A stretch of 64,000 nucleotides of DNA from assembly GCF_004405105.1 (NCBI RefSeq), contig NZ_SORW01000012.1, positions 307,240 to 371,239 of the forward strand, in the 5' to 3' direction. How positions within the stretch are numbered: position 1 is the first letter of the stretch; each line of letters begins with the position of its first letter. This document shows, piece by piece, positions 32,553-41,116 of the stretch. The stretch is from Jeotgalibacillus sp. R-1-5s-1 (GTDB lineage Bacteria > Bacillota > Bacilli > Bacillales > Jeotgalibacillaceae). The notes beneath the pieces are model-generated. The model worked only from the letters and a program-made list of their open reading frames with translations, made no database searches and was not told where the DNA came from. Position numbers and translations under genes: made by a program.

Positions 32553-33476
32553 TTGAAAACATTGTCCTACTCTTTACTTGATGTCTTTACCACAACGCCA
32601 TTTGGAGGTAATCAGCTCGCTGTTTTTTATGAAGAGCTGCCGCTTGGGGATGAACGGATGCAGCAAATTGCCAGAGAACTGAATTTATCAGAAACGGTGT
32701 TTGTCCAGCCTCCTTCAAACGAAGCCAATCATAAAAGACTTCGTATTTTCACTCCTCAGATGGAGCTGCCGATGGCTGGTCACCCCACGATTGGCACTGC
32801 CTTTTTGTTAGCTGATAAAGGGCTGATTGATGTAAAAGAAGGCGAAAACAGCTGGGTGCTCGAAGAAGGTGTCGGAGACATTCCCGTGACCGTCACGCAA
32901 AAAGACGGCACGATTACATCGGTTCAGATGCAGCAGCCAGTTCCTCAGTTTGGTTCAGTCTTTGATGATCGTAAGCTTGCAGCAGAACTGCTTTCCCTCT
33001 CACAGGAAGATCTCAGTGAGGATTTACCCGTTCAGACTGTGTCATCCGGTGTACCTTTTCTCTTTATTCCCGTCCGGTCACTGGACGCCATGAAAAAAAT
33101 CCAGTTCCGTATGGATGTGTGGGAGCAACACTTTAGCCTAAACGATGAGACACAGCATATTTTTGCTTTTTCAACTGAAACAGAGCATGCGACCTCCCAT
33201 GTTCACAGCAGAATGTTTGCCCCTGCGATGGGGATTGCAGAGGATCCGGCTACGGGAGGCGCAAGCGGTCCACTTGGTGCTTATCTCGTAAAGAACGGCC
33301 TGGTTCAGCCAGCCGGTGACCAGCATTATATGATTATCAGCGAGCAGGGGCTTGAAATGGGGCGCCCAAGCTTCATTGAAATTGAAGTCCAAACAGATGC
33401 TAAGCAGATCACTCAGGTGAAAATCGGCGGTCCTTCTATCATCGTCGGAGCCGGAGAATTGTATATCGAAGAATAG
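32553..33476 (+). CDS. PhzF-family isomerase/epimerase
   Basis: A 307-residue protein of the PhzF family with the two-lobed diaminopimelate-epimerase fold. The catalytic Glu47 lies in LNLSETVFV, GGNQLAVF is at 18-25 and FTPQMELPMAGHPTIGTAF at about 65-83. MGIAEDPATGGASGPLGAYL marks the second lobe. It starts with TTG, with AAGGAAAGG upstream. Phenazine production is not implied; most family members act on unknown small metabolites. Confidence 0.87.
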   Translation: MKTLSYSLLDVFTTTPFGGNQLAVFYEELPLGDERMQQIARELNLSETVFVQPPSNEANHKRLRIFTPQMELPMAGHPTIGTAFLLADKGLIDVKEGENSWVLEEGVGDIPVTVTQKDGTITSVQMQQPVPQFGSVFDDRKLAAELLSLSQEDLSEDLPVQTVSSGVPFLFIPVRSLDAMKKIQFRMDVWEQHFSLNDETQHIFAFSTETEHATSHVHSRMFAPAMGIAEDPATGGASGPLGAYLVKNGLVQPAGDQHYMIISEQGLEMGRPSFIEIEVQTDAKQITQVKIGGPSIIVGAGELYIEE

Positions 33477-33477
33477 T

Positions 33478-33503
33478 AAAAGAGCAGGATTTCCCGCTCT
33501 TTG
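33478..33503. terminator. Bidirectional terminator
   Basis: AAAGAGC and GCTCTTT form a short stem between the PhzF-like gene and the convergent kinase gene, ending just before the kinase stop. Confidence 0.7.
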
Positions 33504-34958
33504 TTATGGCCGGTAAGGGAGCATCAGCGTAACAACGGTGCCCCCTTCCTCTCTATTCTTAATCTCAAAACGGCCAAAATGATTTTTCATAATGTTATTG
33601 CACATCAAAAGACCAAGACCATTTCCTTTTGTTTTTGTCGTGTAAAACGGGTTTCCAAGCATCCTCAAATGTTCTTCTGGAATACCAGGTCCCTCATCCT
33701 CCACATGGATAAAAATCTGATCCTCCTCCTGATAGAGGGACAGATAGATTTTACCGCCGTTACCCATTGCCTCAATTGCATTTTTCATGACATTAATCAG
33801 CACTTGCTTAATCTGATTCTCCTCACAGTCCGTCACCACAGCTGCCGTTTCCTTCCACTCAATCTCAATGGCATGCAGCAGCAATTCAGGCTGTAAAAAC
33901 AGACACACCTGCTGCATCAGCTCAAACAGATTCGTTTTCTTTAACGTCAGCGGCTTCGGCTTTGCAAGTGACATCAGTTCATTCACAGTCTGATCAATCC
34001 GGTTAATCTCCTCTTTTAATAAATGAATATAGAGCTTCTTCTCCGCTTCTTTTTCATTTTCAAGCAGCAGCGACGTAAACCCCTTTAAGGTTGTCAAAGG
34101 ATTTCTGATTTCATGGGCAATACCCGCCGCAAGCTCGCCGAGGGCAGAAAGCTTTTCACTTCTGATTAAAAGTCCTTCAGAATGCTTCAGCTCTGTAATG
34201 TTGTTTCCAATGGCGACATAACGGTAGCATGTTCCGGCTTCATTTTTACACGGAATAATGGTCCCGTGAATCCAGAATTCATTGCCGAATTTGTCTTTAT
34301 GCTTAAGTTCGCCTCTCCATACCTCTCCATTTTTCAATGCAGAAAGGATCGATTCAATCGAAGAACGGCGGTGATGGGTGAAGTCTAGCAGACGATAAGT
34401 TGAACCTACTAACTCCTCGCGTTCAAAATATGATAATTCGCAGACCAGATCACTGACTAATTGTACTTTTCCTGCTTCATTAAACACGACAATAAAAGAA
34501 GAGTCTGCAATGGCATCTTTCACTGTGTTTAACTCCTGCAAAGTCCGGCTCAGATGACGTTGGGTGATCAGCAGTTCATCCTCTTTTAACTTCCGCTTTG
34601 TGATATCCGTCCTGAATGTAATGTAACGCTCCGGCAGACCATCCTCTCCCATGAAAGGAACGACAGTCGCGTGAACCCAATAAACAGTCTTGTCCTTCGC
34701 GACAAGCTCAAGTTCACCTTCCCAGGCTATACCTGCTGAAACCTTCTCCCACACAGACGCCCTTAACTCCTCACTCGGTGGCGTCCGTCTCAAAAAATCA
34801 TGAGTCTGCCCAATGATCTCATCCTTGTGATATTTCGATATGTCACAAAAACGCTCATTCACATACACAATCCGGCAATCCCGGTCTGAAATCGACACCA
34901 GCAAATGCTGATCCAGTGCAGTCATAATTTGTATCACATCATTCATCGCTGAAATCAT
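33504..34958 (-). CDS. Orphan PAS-PAS sensor histidine kinase (sporulation kinase type)
   Basis: A 484-residue soluble kinase. PAS domains lie at about 10-122 and 145-257, each with a PAC-like tail (YITFRTDIT, YVAIGNNIT). HisKA carries the phospho-acceptor His282 in AAGIAHEIRNPLTTLKGF. The HATPase domain has N, G1 and G2 boxes (INVMKNAIEA, VEDEGPGIP, GNGLGL). No response regulator is adjacent and there is no membrane segment, which matches the Kin kinases feeding the sporulation phosphorelay. That target is inferred. A 56-bp palindrome lies upstream. Confidence 0.85.
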   Translation of the reverse strand: MISAMNDVIQIMTALDQHLLVSISDRDCRIVYVNERFCDISKYHKDEIIGQTHDFLRRTPPSEELRASVWEKVSAGIAWEGELELVAKDKTVYWVHATVVPFMGEDGLPERYITFRTDITKRKLKEDELLITQRHLSRTLQELNTVKDAIADSSFIVVFNEAGKVQLVSDLVCELSYFEREELVGSTYRLLDFTHHRRSSIESILSALKNGEVWRGELKHKDKFGNEFWIHGTIIPCKNEAGTCYRYVAIGNNITELKHSEGLLIRSEKLSALGELAAGIAHEIRNPLTTLKGFTSLLLENEKEAEKKLYIHLLKEEINRIDQTVNELMSLAKPKPLTLKKTNLFELMQQVCLFLQPELLLHAIEIEWKETAAVVTDCEENQIKQVLINVMKNAIEAMGNGGKIYLSLYQEEDQIFIHVEDEGPGIPEEHLRMLGNPFYTTKTKGNGLGLLMCNNIMKNHFGRFEIKNREEGGTVVTLMLPYRP

Positions 34959-35028
34959 GGCGGTTCTCCTACAGTCGTTTTAACAAATTATAGTCTCTTT
35001 GAAAGATTTTGAAAAGTTAATTATTTTT

Positions 35029-35084
35029 TAGGGGACGGAGCGGGTGTTCTTTTTTGCAAAAAAGAACACCCGCTCCGTCCCCTA
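35029..35084. repeat. 56-bp perfect palindrome (GGGGACGGAGCG family, copy 1)
   Basis: From TAGGGGACGGAGCGGGTGTT to its exact complement, all 28 base pairs match with no loop excess (centre at 35056/35057). The stop codon of the HxlR-type gene lies within its right end. Five relatives occur up to 42.6 kb. It may act as a bidirectional terminator. Confidence 0.9.
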
Positions 35085-35414
35085 TTTCTTCATTCGCTCC
35101 AAATGCGCGGTTCCCCACTCATGCATCGCGTGAAGAATCGGCTCGAGCGTTTTGCCGTATTCTGTCATGGAGTATTCGACTTTTGGCGGCACCTGCGGGT
35201 AAACTTCCCGGTGGATGATGTCGTTTTCTTCGAGCTCACGCAGGTGCATGGTGAGCATACGTTGTGTGATGTCAGGAATTCTTCTTCTCAGCTCGTTAAA
35301 TCTCAGTGTTTCTTCAGCCATCAGGTGCTGCAGGATAATGGGCTTCCATTTGCCCACGATCATATCCAGTGCTGTGACGACCTGGCACTGGTTTGGATTT
35401 ACAGGCTTTTTCAT
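35082..35414 (-). CDS. HxlR/DUF24-family redox-sensing regulator (YodB-like)
   Basis: A 110-residue winged-helix regulator. Start 35414 (MKKPVNPNQCQVV) follows GGGGGTG. The N-terminal Cys9 is the family's redox-sensing position (as in YodB and CatR), and the core MIVGKWKPIILQHLMAEETLRFNELRRRIPDITQRMLTMHLRELEENDIIHREVY is intact. It is divergent from a pirin gene; an inverted repeat between them is a likely operator. Its stop codon lies in a palindrome. Confidence 0.83.
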   Translation of the reverse strand: MKKPVNPNQCQVVTALDMIVGKWKPIILQHLMAEETLRFNELRRRIPDITQRMLTMHLRELEENDIIHREVYPQVPPKVEYSMTEYGKTLEPILHAMHEWGTAHLERMKK

Positions 35415-35432
35415 CGTATCACCCCCTTGTAC

Positions 35433-35450
35433 GGTATCTTTTTTGATACT
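35433..35450. promoter_or_regulatory. Candidate operator of the YodB-like regulator
   Basis: GGTATCTTTTTTGATACT contains GTATC and GATAC arms around six T residues, in the divergent gap between the redox regulator and pirin, 19 bp from the regulator start. Confidence 0.5.
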
Positions 35451-35535
35451 ATACCACATTATTGTGCCTACTTATAAAGATCAGGGGTATATGAGACACT
35501 AGAAGTAGAAACCATTTAGAGGAGTTGTTGATATC

Positions 35536-36396
35536 ATGGCAGATCGTTTCAAACGTTCGGTTAAGGATCACTGGCGTGTCCAATATAATCATTACGGCTA
35601 TCCTCACGTGCAGCAGGGCTGGATTTTACCCCCTGATCGCAAGGAGGAATTTGATCCGTTCATTTTGATGGCGGATGACTGGTTTAAACGCGGTACTTTT
35701 TCGGATCACCCGCATCGTGGCTTCCAGACGATTACCTATGTGGTTGATGGACGTCTCGAACATATTGATAATCACGGGGGACACTCAGTGCTTGATGCCG
35801 GTGATGTTCAGTATATGAATGCAGGATGGGCAGCACGTCACGGCGAGGAAGCGGTCGATGATGACCTGATTCACACGTTTCAGCTCTGGCTTAACCTGCC
35901 GCATGAGCTGAGAACGACCACAACCTCTTATCAAAATGTGTATGTCGAGGACGCACCTGTCGTCACATTTGAAGGTGGCAGCGTGCGCGTCTATTCAGGC
36001 GATATCGCAGGCGTTACCGGTCCAATGAAAAGTATGGTACCAATCACCATGACTGAGATTCATTTAAAAGCAGGGGCCGAATATAAACACGTCATCCCTG
36101 AAAATCATAATGCCTTTTTATATATGATAGCTGGAGAAATCGAAGCCGGCGAAGAACGCGTTGCACTTGCCAAAACAGATGTGGCAACACTCACTTATGA
36201 AGAAGACGGAACAGAAGCAGAAAGTGAGCTCGTTATTCGTGCGAAAAGCCGTGCACGTCTCCTGCTGTACTCAGGTGTTCCGCTAAAAGAGGAATACATT
36301 GCACAAGGTCCTTTTGTGATGAGCAATATGGAAGAAATCAAGCAGGCCTACCGCGACTTCCAGGAAGGCAAATTCGGCGCACCTGCAAAGAAATAA
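35536..36396 (+). CDS. Pirin-family bicupin protein
   Basis: A 286-residue protein of two cupin barrels. The N-terminal metal site is visible as HPHRGFQTITYVVDG (about 58-72), followed by His and Glu in EHIDNHGGHSVLDAGDVQYMNAGWAARH. Bacterial pirins include quercetin 2,3-dioxygenases and redox-linked regulators. Divergence from a quinone/thiol-sensing regulator suggests induction by electrophiles. GAGGAG precedes the ATG. Confidence 0.85.
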   Translation: MADRFKRSVKDHWRVQYNHYGYPHVQQGWILPPDRKEEFDPFILMADDWFKRGTFSDHPHRGFQTITYVVDGRLEHIDNHGGHSVLDAGDVQYMNAGWAARHGEEAVDDDLIHTFQLWLNLPHELRTTTTSYQNVYVEDAPVVTFEGGSVRVYSGDIAGVTGPMKSMVPITMTEIHLKAGAEYKHVIPENHNAFLYMIAGEIEAGEERVALAKTDVATLTYEEDGTEAESELVIRAKSRARLLLYSGVPLKEEYIAQGPFVMSNMEEIKQAYRDFQEGKFGAPAKK

Positions 36397-36397
36397 T

Positions 36398-36509
36398 AAA
36401 ACGGGGGGACGGAGCGCCTGTGTCTTTTCAGTCTCTCTGTCCCCTTGTTCCATTTTTTTCAAAAGGGACACACCTGGCATTTTTGAACACCCGCTCCGTC
36501 CCCCGTTTT
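36398..36509. repeat. Nested inverted repeat (GGGGACGGAGCG family, copy 2)
   Basis: Outer arms AAAACGGGGGGACGGAGCG (36398-36416) and its near-complement ending at 36509 enclose a second inverted repeat, TGTCCCCTTGTTCC against the weaker GGGACACA side (about 36439-36472). This looks like one family member inserted in or fused with another. Confidence 0.75.
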
Positions 36510-36514
36510 CAGAT

Positions 36515-36552
36515 AAACTCACTCATTTAACCATCAAATGAGTGAGTTTTTG
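36515..36552 (+). terminator. Terminator of the pirin gene
   Basis: AAACTCACTCATTT pairs perfectly with AAATGAGTGAGTTT around an 8-nt loop, followed by TT. Confidence 0.85.
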
Positions 36553-36576
36553 ACGTAGTTTCAGGCTTCATTCCAT

Positions 36577-36605
36577 GAAAAAACCACAGCTCTATGAACT
36601 GTGGT
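36577..36605 (-). terminator. Terminator of the symporter gene
   Basis: On the minus strand ACCACAG and CTGTGGT pair around a 9-nt loop, then TTTTTT, 10 nt beyond the stop codon. Confidence 0.85.
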
Positions 36606-36614
36606 GAAGATGAA

Positions 36615-37841
36615 TCAGGCAGCCTGAGTGCCTTTTTTCTTTTCTGTCTGGTCAATGATTTTTGTCCCAACGAGGTCACCCGTGATGTTTAGCATCGTTG
36701 CACCCATTCCGACGAGTGCGTCAATCGCTGTTAGCAATGCAACAGCTTCCATCGGGAGTCCGAGCTGGGCAAAGACTGTCGCGATCATGACAATTCCTGC
36801 TCCAGGCACCCCCGCGGTTCCGATCGATGCAAGTGTTCCAACGAGCACAACCATCAGCATCTCAGTCAGGCCAAGCGGTTGGCCTACAACGTTTGCTGCA
36901 AAAACAGCGGATACCGCGATACGAATCGCTGCGCCATCCATGTTAATGGTGGCACCAAGCGGCAGACTGAAGCCGTACAGGCTTTTAGAAACACCCAGGT
37001 TTTTAGCCGCATTTAGTGTAAGTGGAAGTGTTCCTGAACTGCTTTGCGTTACAAAAGCAGTCAGCATCGGTGTACGCGCCTGCGAGAAAAAAGCTTTTGG
37101 ACTGATCTTAAACGCCAGCATCAGCAGAATATAAATCACGATTTGAACCGCGATCCCCACATACAATACGGCTACCACATTTCCAAGCTCAAGAAGCGTA
37201 TTCAGCCCTTGGCTCCCTACTGTATTCGCCACAATCGCAAAAACACCGATCGGTACATACTGCAAAATGCCTTTCATGATCGTAAGTGTGGCTTCGTTCA
37301 GGCCATTCGCCACATTATATACCTGCTCCCCGAGCGCCCGATGCTCAGAGGATGAGCGCAGGTAAGAAATCGCGATTCCGAACACAATCGCTGTAAAAAT
37401 AATGCCCAATAGATTGTACTCTGAAAAAGCTGTCACGATATTAGAGGGCACAATATTTAAAAGAACGCTAATCACGCCAGGGTTTTCAGGTGCTTCAAAT
37501 GTTTCATTTGGTAAAGAGAGCCCTGTTCCAGGCGAGAAAATCGTCGCAACGGTCAGACCGACGATGATCGCAAACGCAGAAGTCGCCGTGTAATATAGAA
37601 ACGTTTTCCCGCCCATACGTCCAAGTGAGCTGAGCTGCGTCTGGTTTACTCCTACAATTAATGTAAATAAAATTAATGGCAAAATCAGAAAGTTTAACAG
37701 GTTTAACAGAAGATCCCCAAGCGGTGTTAATACCGAAGCACCTTCACCGAAAACAAGTCCAGTCAACACACCAAGCACGAGCGCAACTGTGATTTTCAAA
37801 ATGAGCGAGGTCTTAAGATAACCTTGCCACAACCTCTTCAT
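36615..37841 (-). CDS. Dicarboxylate/amino acid:cation symporter (GltT/DctP family)
   Basis: A 408-residue membrane protein of the DAACS family, taking up glutamate/aspartate or C4-dicarboxylates with Na+ or H+. The hairpin-1 serine-rich motif is TQSSSGTLPLTL (about 265-276), the transmembrane 7 motif is GATINMDGAAI (about 292-302) and hairpin 2 shows GVPGAGIVM (about 345-353). About eight helices plus two hairpins are expected. Substrate choice between glutamate and dicarboxylate is not certain. GGAGGGATTGGC precedes the start. Confidence 0.87.
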   Translation of the reverse strand: MKRLWQGYLKTSLILKITVALVLGVLTGLVFGEGASVLTPLGDLLLNLLNFLILPLILFTLIVGVNQTQLSSLGRMGGKTFLYYTATSAFAIIVGLTVATIFSPGTGLSLPNETFEAPENPGVISVLLNIVPSNIVTAFSEYNLLGIIFTAIVFGIAISYLRSSSEHRALGEQVYNVANGLNEATLTIMKGILQYVPIGVFAIVANTVGSQGLNTLLELGNVVAVLYVGIAVQIVIYILLMLAFKISPKAFFSQARTPMLTAFVTQSSSGTLPLTLNAAKNLGVSKSLYGFSLPLGATINMDGAAIRIAVSAVFAANVVGQPLGLTEMLMVVLVGTLASIGTAGVPGAGIVMIATVFAQLGLPMEAVALLTAIDALVGMGATMLNITGDLVGTKIIDQTEKKKGTQAA

Positions 37842-37974
37842 GCCAATCCCTCCTTTTTCAGTTCTGTATAAAAATCACTTTTCTCTAAAGTAATTTATTC
37901 AGATTCATTTGGTCGGGATTAACCGTATAACAGAACTGTTCGGAAGTCAAAAGAGTTGCTCCTCAGAAAAAACT

Positions 37975-38436
37975 TTATAATTCGCGGATGCGGACCTCGC
38001 GTTCACCGTCCTTGATGCCATCCCACTCCACATGAATTTCAAAGGTGCCGTCCTGAAAGAAGTACGGGATCCGGCGGCGCACTGAATCCTGCATAGGAAT
38101 CGCATGGAGCTCCTTTTTATCCACCCATACAAGTTCACCCTCCGGCGGTTGCGCCAGCAGCTCCCCTTCAAAATCATCCGTCAAATAATGAAAAATCATG
38201 TAACGATCCTGTTTGTGCGGATTCACATATTCATATAATCCTTTATAAATCAGGCTGTTGATCGCAAGGCCGGTTTCCTCTTTGACTTCCCGAATCGCAC
38301 TATCCGAAAAGCTCTCCGGGAAATCAACCTTGCCACCCGGTGGAATAAACCCTCTAAAATCACCGTGCTGACGGTCAATCATTAGCACCTTATCATCCTT
38401 TTCAATCATACACATCGTCCAAAACTTAATATTCAC
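37975..38436 (-). CDS. Nudix hydrolase (MutT/8-oxo-dGTP type)
   Basis: A 153-residue pyrophosphohydrolase. The Nudix box, from GGKVDFPESFSDSAIR to EVKEETGL (about 35-58), has every key residue of GX5EX7REUXEEXGU. It resembles firmicute 8-oxo-dGTP diphosphatases, which clean oxidised nucleotides, but Nudix substrates are hard to predict. AGGAGGAG precedes the ATG. Single gene. Confidence 0.87.
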   Translation of the reverse strand: MNIKFWTMCMIEKDDKVLMIDRQHGDFRGFIPPGGKVDFPESFSDSAIREVKEETGLAINSLIYKGLYEYVNPHKQDRYMIFHYLTDDFEGELLAQPPEGELVWVDKKELHAIPMQDSVRRRIPYFFQDGTFEIHVEWDGIKDGEREVRIREL

Positions 38437-38547
38437 AGCTGCTCCTCCTAAAGATGTCCTCTATCTATTATTCTTCCAAAAAGAAGGAAAACCTTCCTGG
38501 GAGGAGAATATATAGAATAATGACATGAAAGATCGTGAGGAAAAATA

Positions 38548-39126
38548 ATGAAAAAAATTCTTGTCCCTCTATCTTTTATTACGATCATAGCGCTCAGTTT
38601 TTTTCTTTTTGCCTTATTTGATCTGGAAATCGGAAAGTTTGACCACTTCGAGGAAGCGATTGAGAAAGGGATTCCTTATACGGTAAATGATGTTGTTCAT
38701 GTCGAACAGCACAATGACGTCAGCATTGTCATGTATACCACTACTGCTGACCCATCAGTATTTCCCAATATTGATACTGATGTAACAGGAATCGCCTATT
38801 TCACAGGTAATGACGACGAGGGGTGGGAAAGTGTTGGGTCAAACGGGTGGACTCACTACAATAACGACGCGATGACTGTCTATATTGAGCCATTTCGACT
38901 GCGTGATGACGCGGGGGATATGCTGGAAAATTTTTATGTTTCATATGGTGAAATCCATGACGCCAATATCACGGCTGTTCAGACAAAATCCCATGATGAC
39001 TCTACCTTTAGAGAGGCAAAAATCATAGAAAAAAACGGTCTCCGCTATTATATACAAACTGGTGAGGATAAAATCGTACAAGGCGTAAACTCAACAGGGG
39101 AAGTAATCAGCAGGCAAGGCGGATGA
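38548..39126 (+). CDS. Hypothetical membrane-anchored extracytoplasmic protein
   Basis: A 192-residue protein with one N-terminal membrane helix (about 5-27) and an acidic extracytoplasmic domain I do not recognise. The domain is strand-rich (VVHVEQHNDVSIVMYTTT, GLRYYIQTGEDKIVQG). There is no lipobox. GTGAGGAA precedes the ATG. The VOC gene follows 25 nt later, perhaps in the same transcript. Confidence 0.68.
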   Translation: MKKILVPLSFITIIALSFFLFALFDLEIGKFDHFEEAIEKGIPYTVNDVVHVEQHNDVSIVMYTTTADPSVFPNIDTDVTGIAYFTGNDDEGWESVGSNGWTHYNNDAMTVYIEPFRLRDDAGDMLENFYVSYGEIHDANITAVQTKSHDDSTFREAKIIEKNGLRYYIQTGEDKIVQGVNSTGEVISRQGG

Positions 39127-39151
39127 TAAATATGGACAGGGGCGAGTTGAC

Positions 39152-39817
39152 ATGCTGAATCAAATCATAATGATCCAAACGATTGACGGTCGACTATTAC
39201 TGGCAAAAATGATCCGTCAATCCGGAGACGTATGGAAAATTAATGTCCTGAAAGAAAATGAGCGCCTCACGGATGCAGTGATTCATATTTCAGAAAAAGA
39301 AATGAAAAGAGTGTGTTTATACCCTTCCGACATACAAAAAGGAATGGAATCAACACTCAGATACAAACCTGCAGTTGAGGTCACTGGACTCCCCTCAACT
39401 GTCCAGTTTGGAAAAACAATAATTAAGGAATCGAGACATGTAAACATGATACAAAATATTGGACAAATCGGCATACCCGTAAAAGATATTGAAAGAGCAG
39501 TCGATTTTTATAAGAACAAACTAAATTTGAACCTGCTTTTCCAAACAGATTCAATGGCGTTTTTTGAAACCGGCGGCATTCGGCTGATGCTGACATTGCC
39601 GGAAAACGAAACGTTTGACCATCCCGGATCAGTCGTTTACTTTAATGTAAATGATATTCATGAAGCGAGCAGCACTCATCAGAAGCGAGGTATCACTTTT
39701 ATCAGTGACCCCCATCTGATCGCTAAAATGGGCACAACAGAAACCTGGATGTCCTTTTTTCATGATACGGAAGGAAATACGCATGCTTTGATGAGTGAAG
39801 TCGAACAAAGTCAGTAA
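39152..39817 (+). CDS. VOC-family protein with an extra N-terminal domain
   Basis: A 221-residue protein. Residues about 100-217 form a glyoxalase/VOC fold (MIQNIGQIGIPVKDIERAVDFYKNKLNLNL to WMSFFHDTEGNTHALMSEV). Residues 1-97 are a separate strand-rich region of unknown family (MLNQIIMIQTIDGRLLLAKMIRQSGDVW). A typical VOC protein would begin at the internal Met near residue 99, so this is either a fusion or an alternative start; AAGGAATCG lies before that Met at poor spacing. GGGGCGAG precedes the full-length start. Substrate unknown. Confidence 0.75.
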   Translation: MLNQIIMIQTIDGRLLLAKMIRQSGDVWKINVLKENERLTDAVIHISEKEMKRVCLYPSDIQKGMESTLRYKPAVEVTGLPSTVQFGKTIIKESRHVNMIQNIGQIGIPVKDIERAVDFYKNKLNLNLLFQTDSMAFFETGGIRLMLTLPENETFDHPGSVVYFNVNDIHEASSTHQKRGITFISDPHLIAKMGTTETWMSFFHDTEGNTHALMSEVEQSQ

Positions 39818-39830
39818 GGGAGGAGATTAT

Positions 39831-40283
39831 ATGTCAGCATTACTGGCATTTATCAAAGAAAATCAATCCAGTGCTGAACTTCTTCAACTCAAGGAATCCA
39901 CCCACTCCGTTGAAGAAGCCGCACAAGCTGTTCAAGCCAGCACTGAACAGCTTGTGAAAAATATTTGTATGATCAGTGAGGACGACGAACTGATTGTCGC
40001 CATTGTCAAAGGAGAAGATCGCGCAAGCACAAGCAGAGTAAGCAAAGCCTTAAACATTCCACGCCCACGCCTCGCAAACGAACACGAAATCATCGATAAA
40101 TCCGGATTCCCGGCTGGCGGCGTGCCATCCTTTGGCTTTGAAGCAACCTTTCTGATTGACCCTAAAGTCATGGAAACTCCTGTCGTCTATACAGGAGGCG
40201 GCACAGCGCAGTCGCTTATTAAAATACCTTCTGAAGAACTGCTGCGTTTAAGCGGGGGACAGGTTGTCAGAGTGAGAAGATAA
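39831..40283 (+). CDS. YbaK-type aminoacyl-tRNA deacylase
   Basis: A 150-residue protein of the YbaK/ProX family, which hydrolyses mischarged tRNAs such as Cys- or Ala-tRNAPro. Start 39831 follows GGGAGGAG. The conserved lysine-bearing strand VAIVKGEDRASTSRVSKAL and the motif GFPAGGVPSFGFEATFLID, with later GGGTAQSLIKI, are typical. It follows the VOC gene closely and ends in a palindrome-family hairpin. Confidence 0.83.
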   Translation: MSALLAFIKENQSSAELLQLKESTHSVEEAAQAVQASTEQLVKNICMISEDDELIVAIVKGEDRASTSRVSKALNIPRPRLANEHEIIDKSGFPAGGVPSFGFEATFLIDPKVMETPVVYTGGGTAQSLIKIPSEELLRLSGGQVVRVRR

Positions 40284-40284
40284 T

Positions 40285-40341
40285 AACAGGGGGACGGAGC
40301 GGGTGTGCCTTTTTTGCACACCCGCTCCGTCCCCTTGTGTT
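40285..40341. repeat. Palindrome, GGGGACGGAGCG family, copy 3
   Basis: CAGGGGGACGGAGCGGGTGT and its complement pair around a CCTTTTTT-type centre between the convergent YbaK-like and VanZ-like genes. It overlaps the start of the VanZ gene's 3' region and probably terminates both. Confidence 0.85.
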
Positions 40342-41116
40342 ATACATCCGACACCCTTTGCTTCTTCTCTCTTACAACAACTACCTCTGACACTTTTAAC
40401 AGCACCTTGACTAATAGATACCCAACCAGCGTACCTGCTCCATTCAATATCACATCATCAATATCAAACTGACCGGTCATGGTAAAAAACTGTGTCAGTT
40501 CGATCAGTAGTGACAATCCCGTACCAATCAAAAGCATTTTCCACCAGTTACGGCATTTCTTAAAAAGAATTGGCAAAAATAATCCGAGCGGAAGAAAGAT
40601 TAAGATATTACCAAGGGTATTATGTAAAATAATATTTGGATTAAAATACTCTGAACCGCTAAGATACATCGTAATATTGCGAAACGGCGTCAGATTCATA
40701 TTATGCTGCCAGACCTCAGCGCTCCAAAAAGATTCACCATTTTCCGGCACACTGAAATAGTATCTTGCTGTTTCTCCATAGGCAATCTTTTCAATCATTC
40801 GAATCACGAGCAAATTCGCTAAGACAATAAAACTGTATAAAGTAAAGGCGCCCCACATCAACAATCGAAATGGTTTATAAAAAGGCGACATCACACTTTG
40901 AAGACCATCCCTCAGTTCTTTTTCATAGCCGAAGGTGTGAATTGCCTTTTCAGCAGCTTCTTCCTCAGAACAACCTTCCTCTAAAAAATCTTCCTTCAAT
41001 AAAAGCAAATGTCCGAGCATCTCCTCACTAATGTCTTCCTTCTCCTCCAATGAACAATTTAGCTCATCAGTTATCTCCCACACATATTCCTCAAGCCTCT
41101 GATCCACGCAACTCAC
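40340..41116 (-). CDS. VanZ-family membrane protein with HAAS-like N terminus
   Basis: A 258-residue protein. Residues about 1-70 are a helical HAAS-like domain (MSCVDQRLEEYVWEITDELNCSLEEKEDISEEMLGHL, EEAAEKAIHTFGYEKELRDGL), typical of proteins paired with PadR regulators. Five membrane segments follow, with the VanZ-type ILHNTLGNILIFLPLGLFLPI and LSLLIELTQFF. The gene overlaps the PadR gene by 26 nt. VanZ relatives affect envelope and teicoplanin tolerance; role here unknown. Confidence 0.82.
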   Translation of the reverse strand: MSCVDQRLEEYVWEITDELNCSLEEKEDISEEMLGHLLLLKEDFLEEGCSEEEAAEKAIHTFGYEKELRDGLQSVMSPFYKPFRLLMWGAFTLYSFIVLANLLVIRMIEKIAYGETARYYFSVPENGESFWSAEVWQHNMNLTPFRNITMYLSGSEYFNPNIILHNTLGNILIFLPLGLFLPILFKKCRNWWKMLLIGTGLSLLIELTQFFTMTGQFDIDDVILNGAGTLVGYLLVKVLLKVSEVVVVREKKQRVSDV

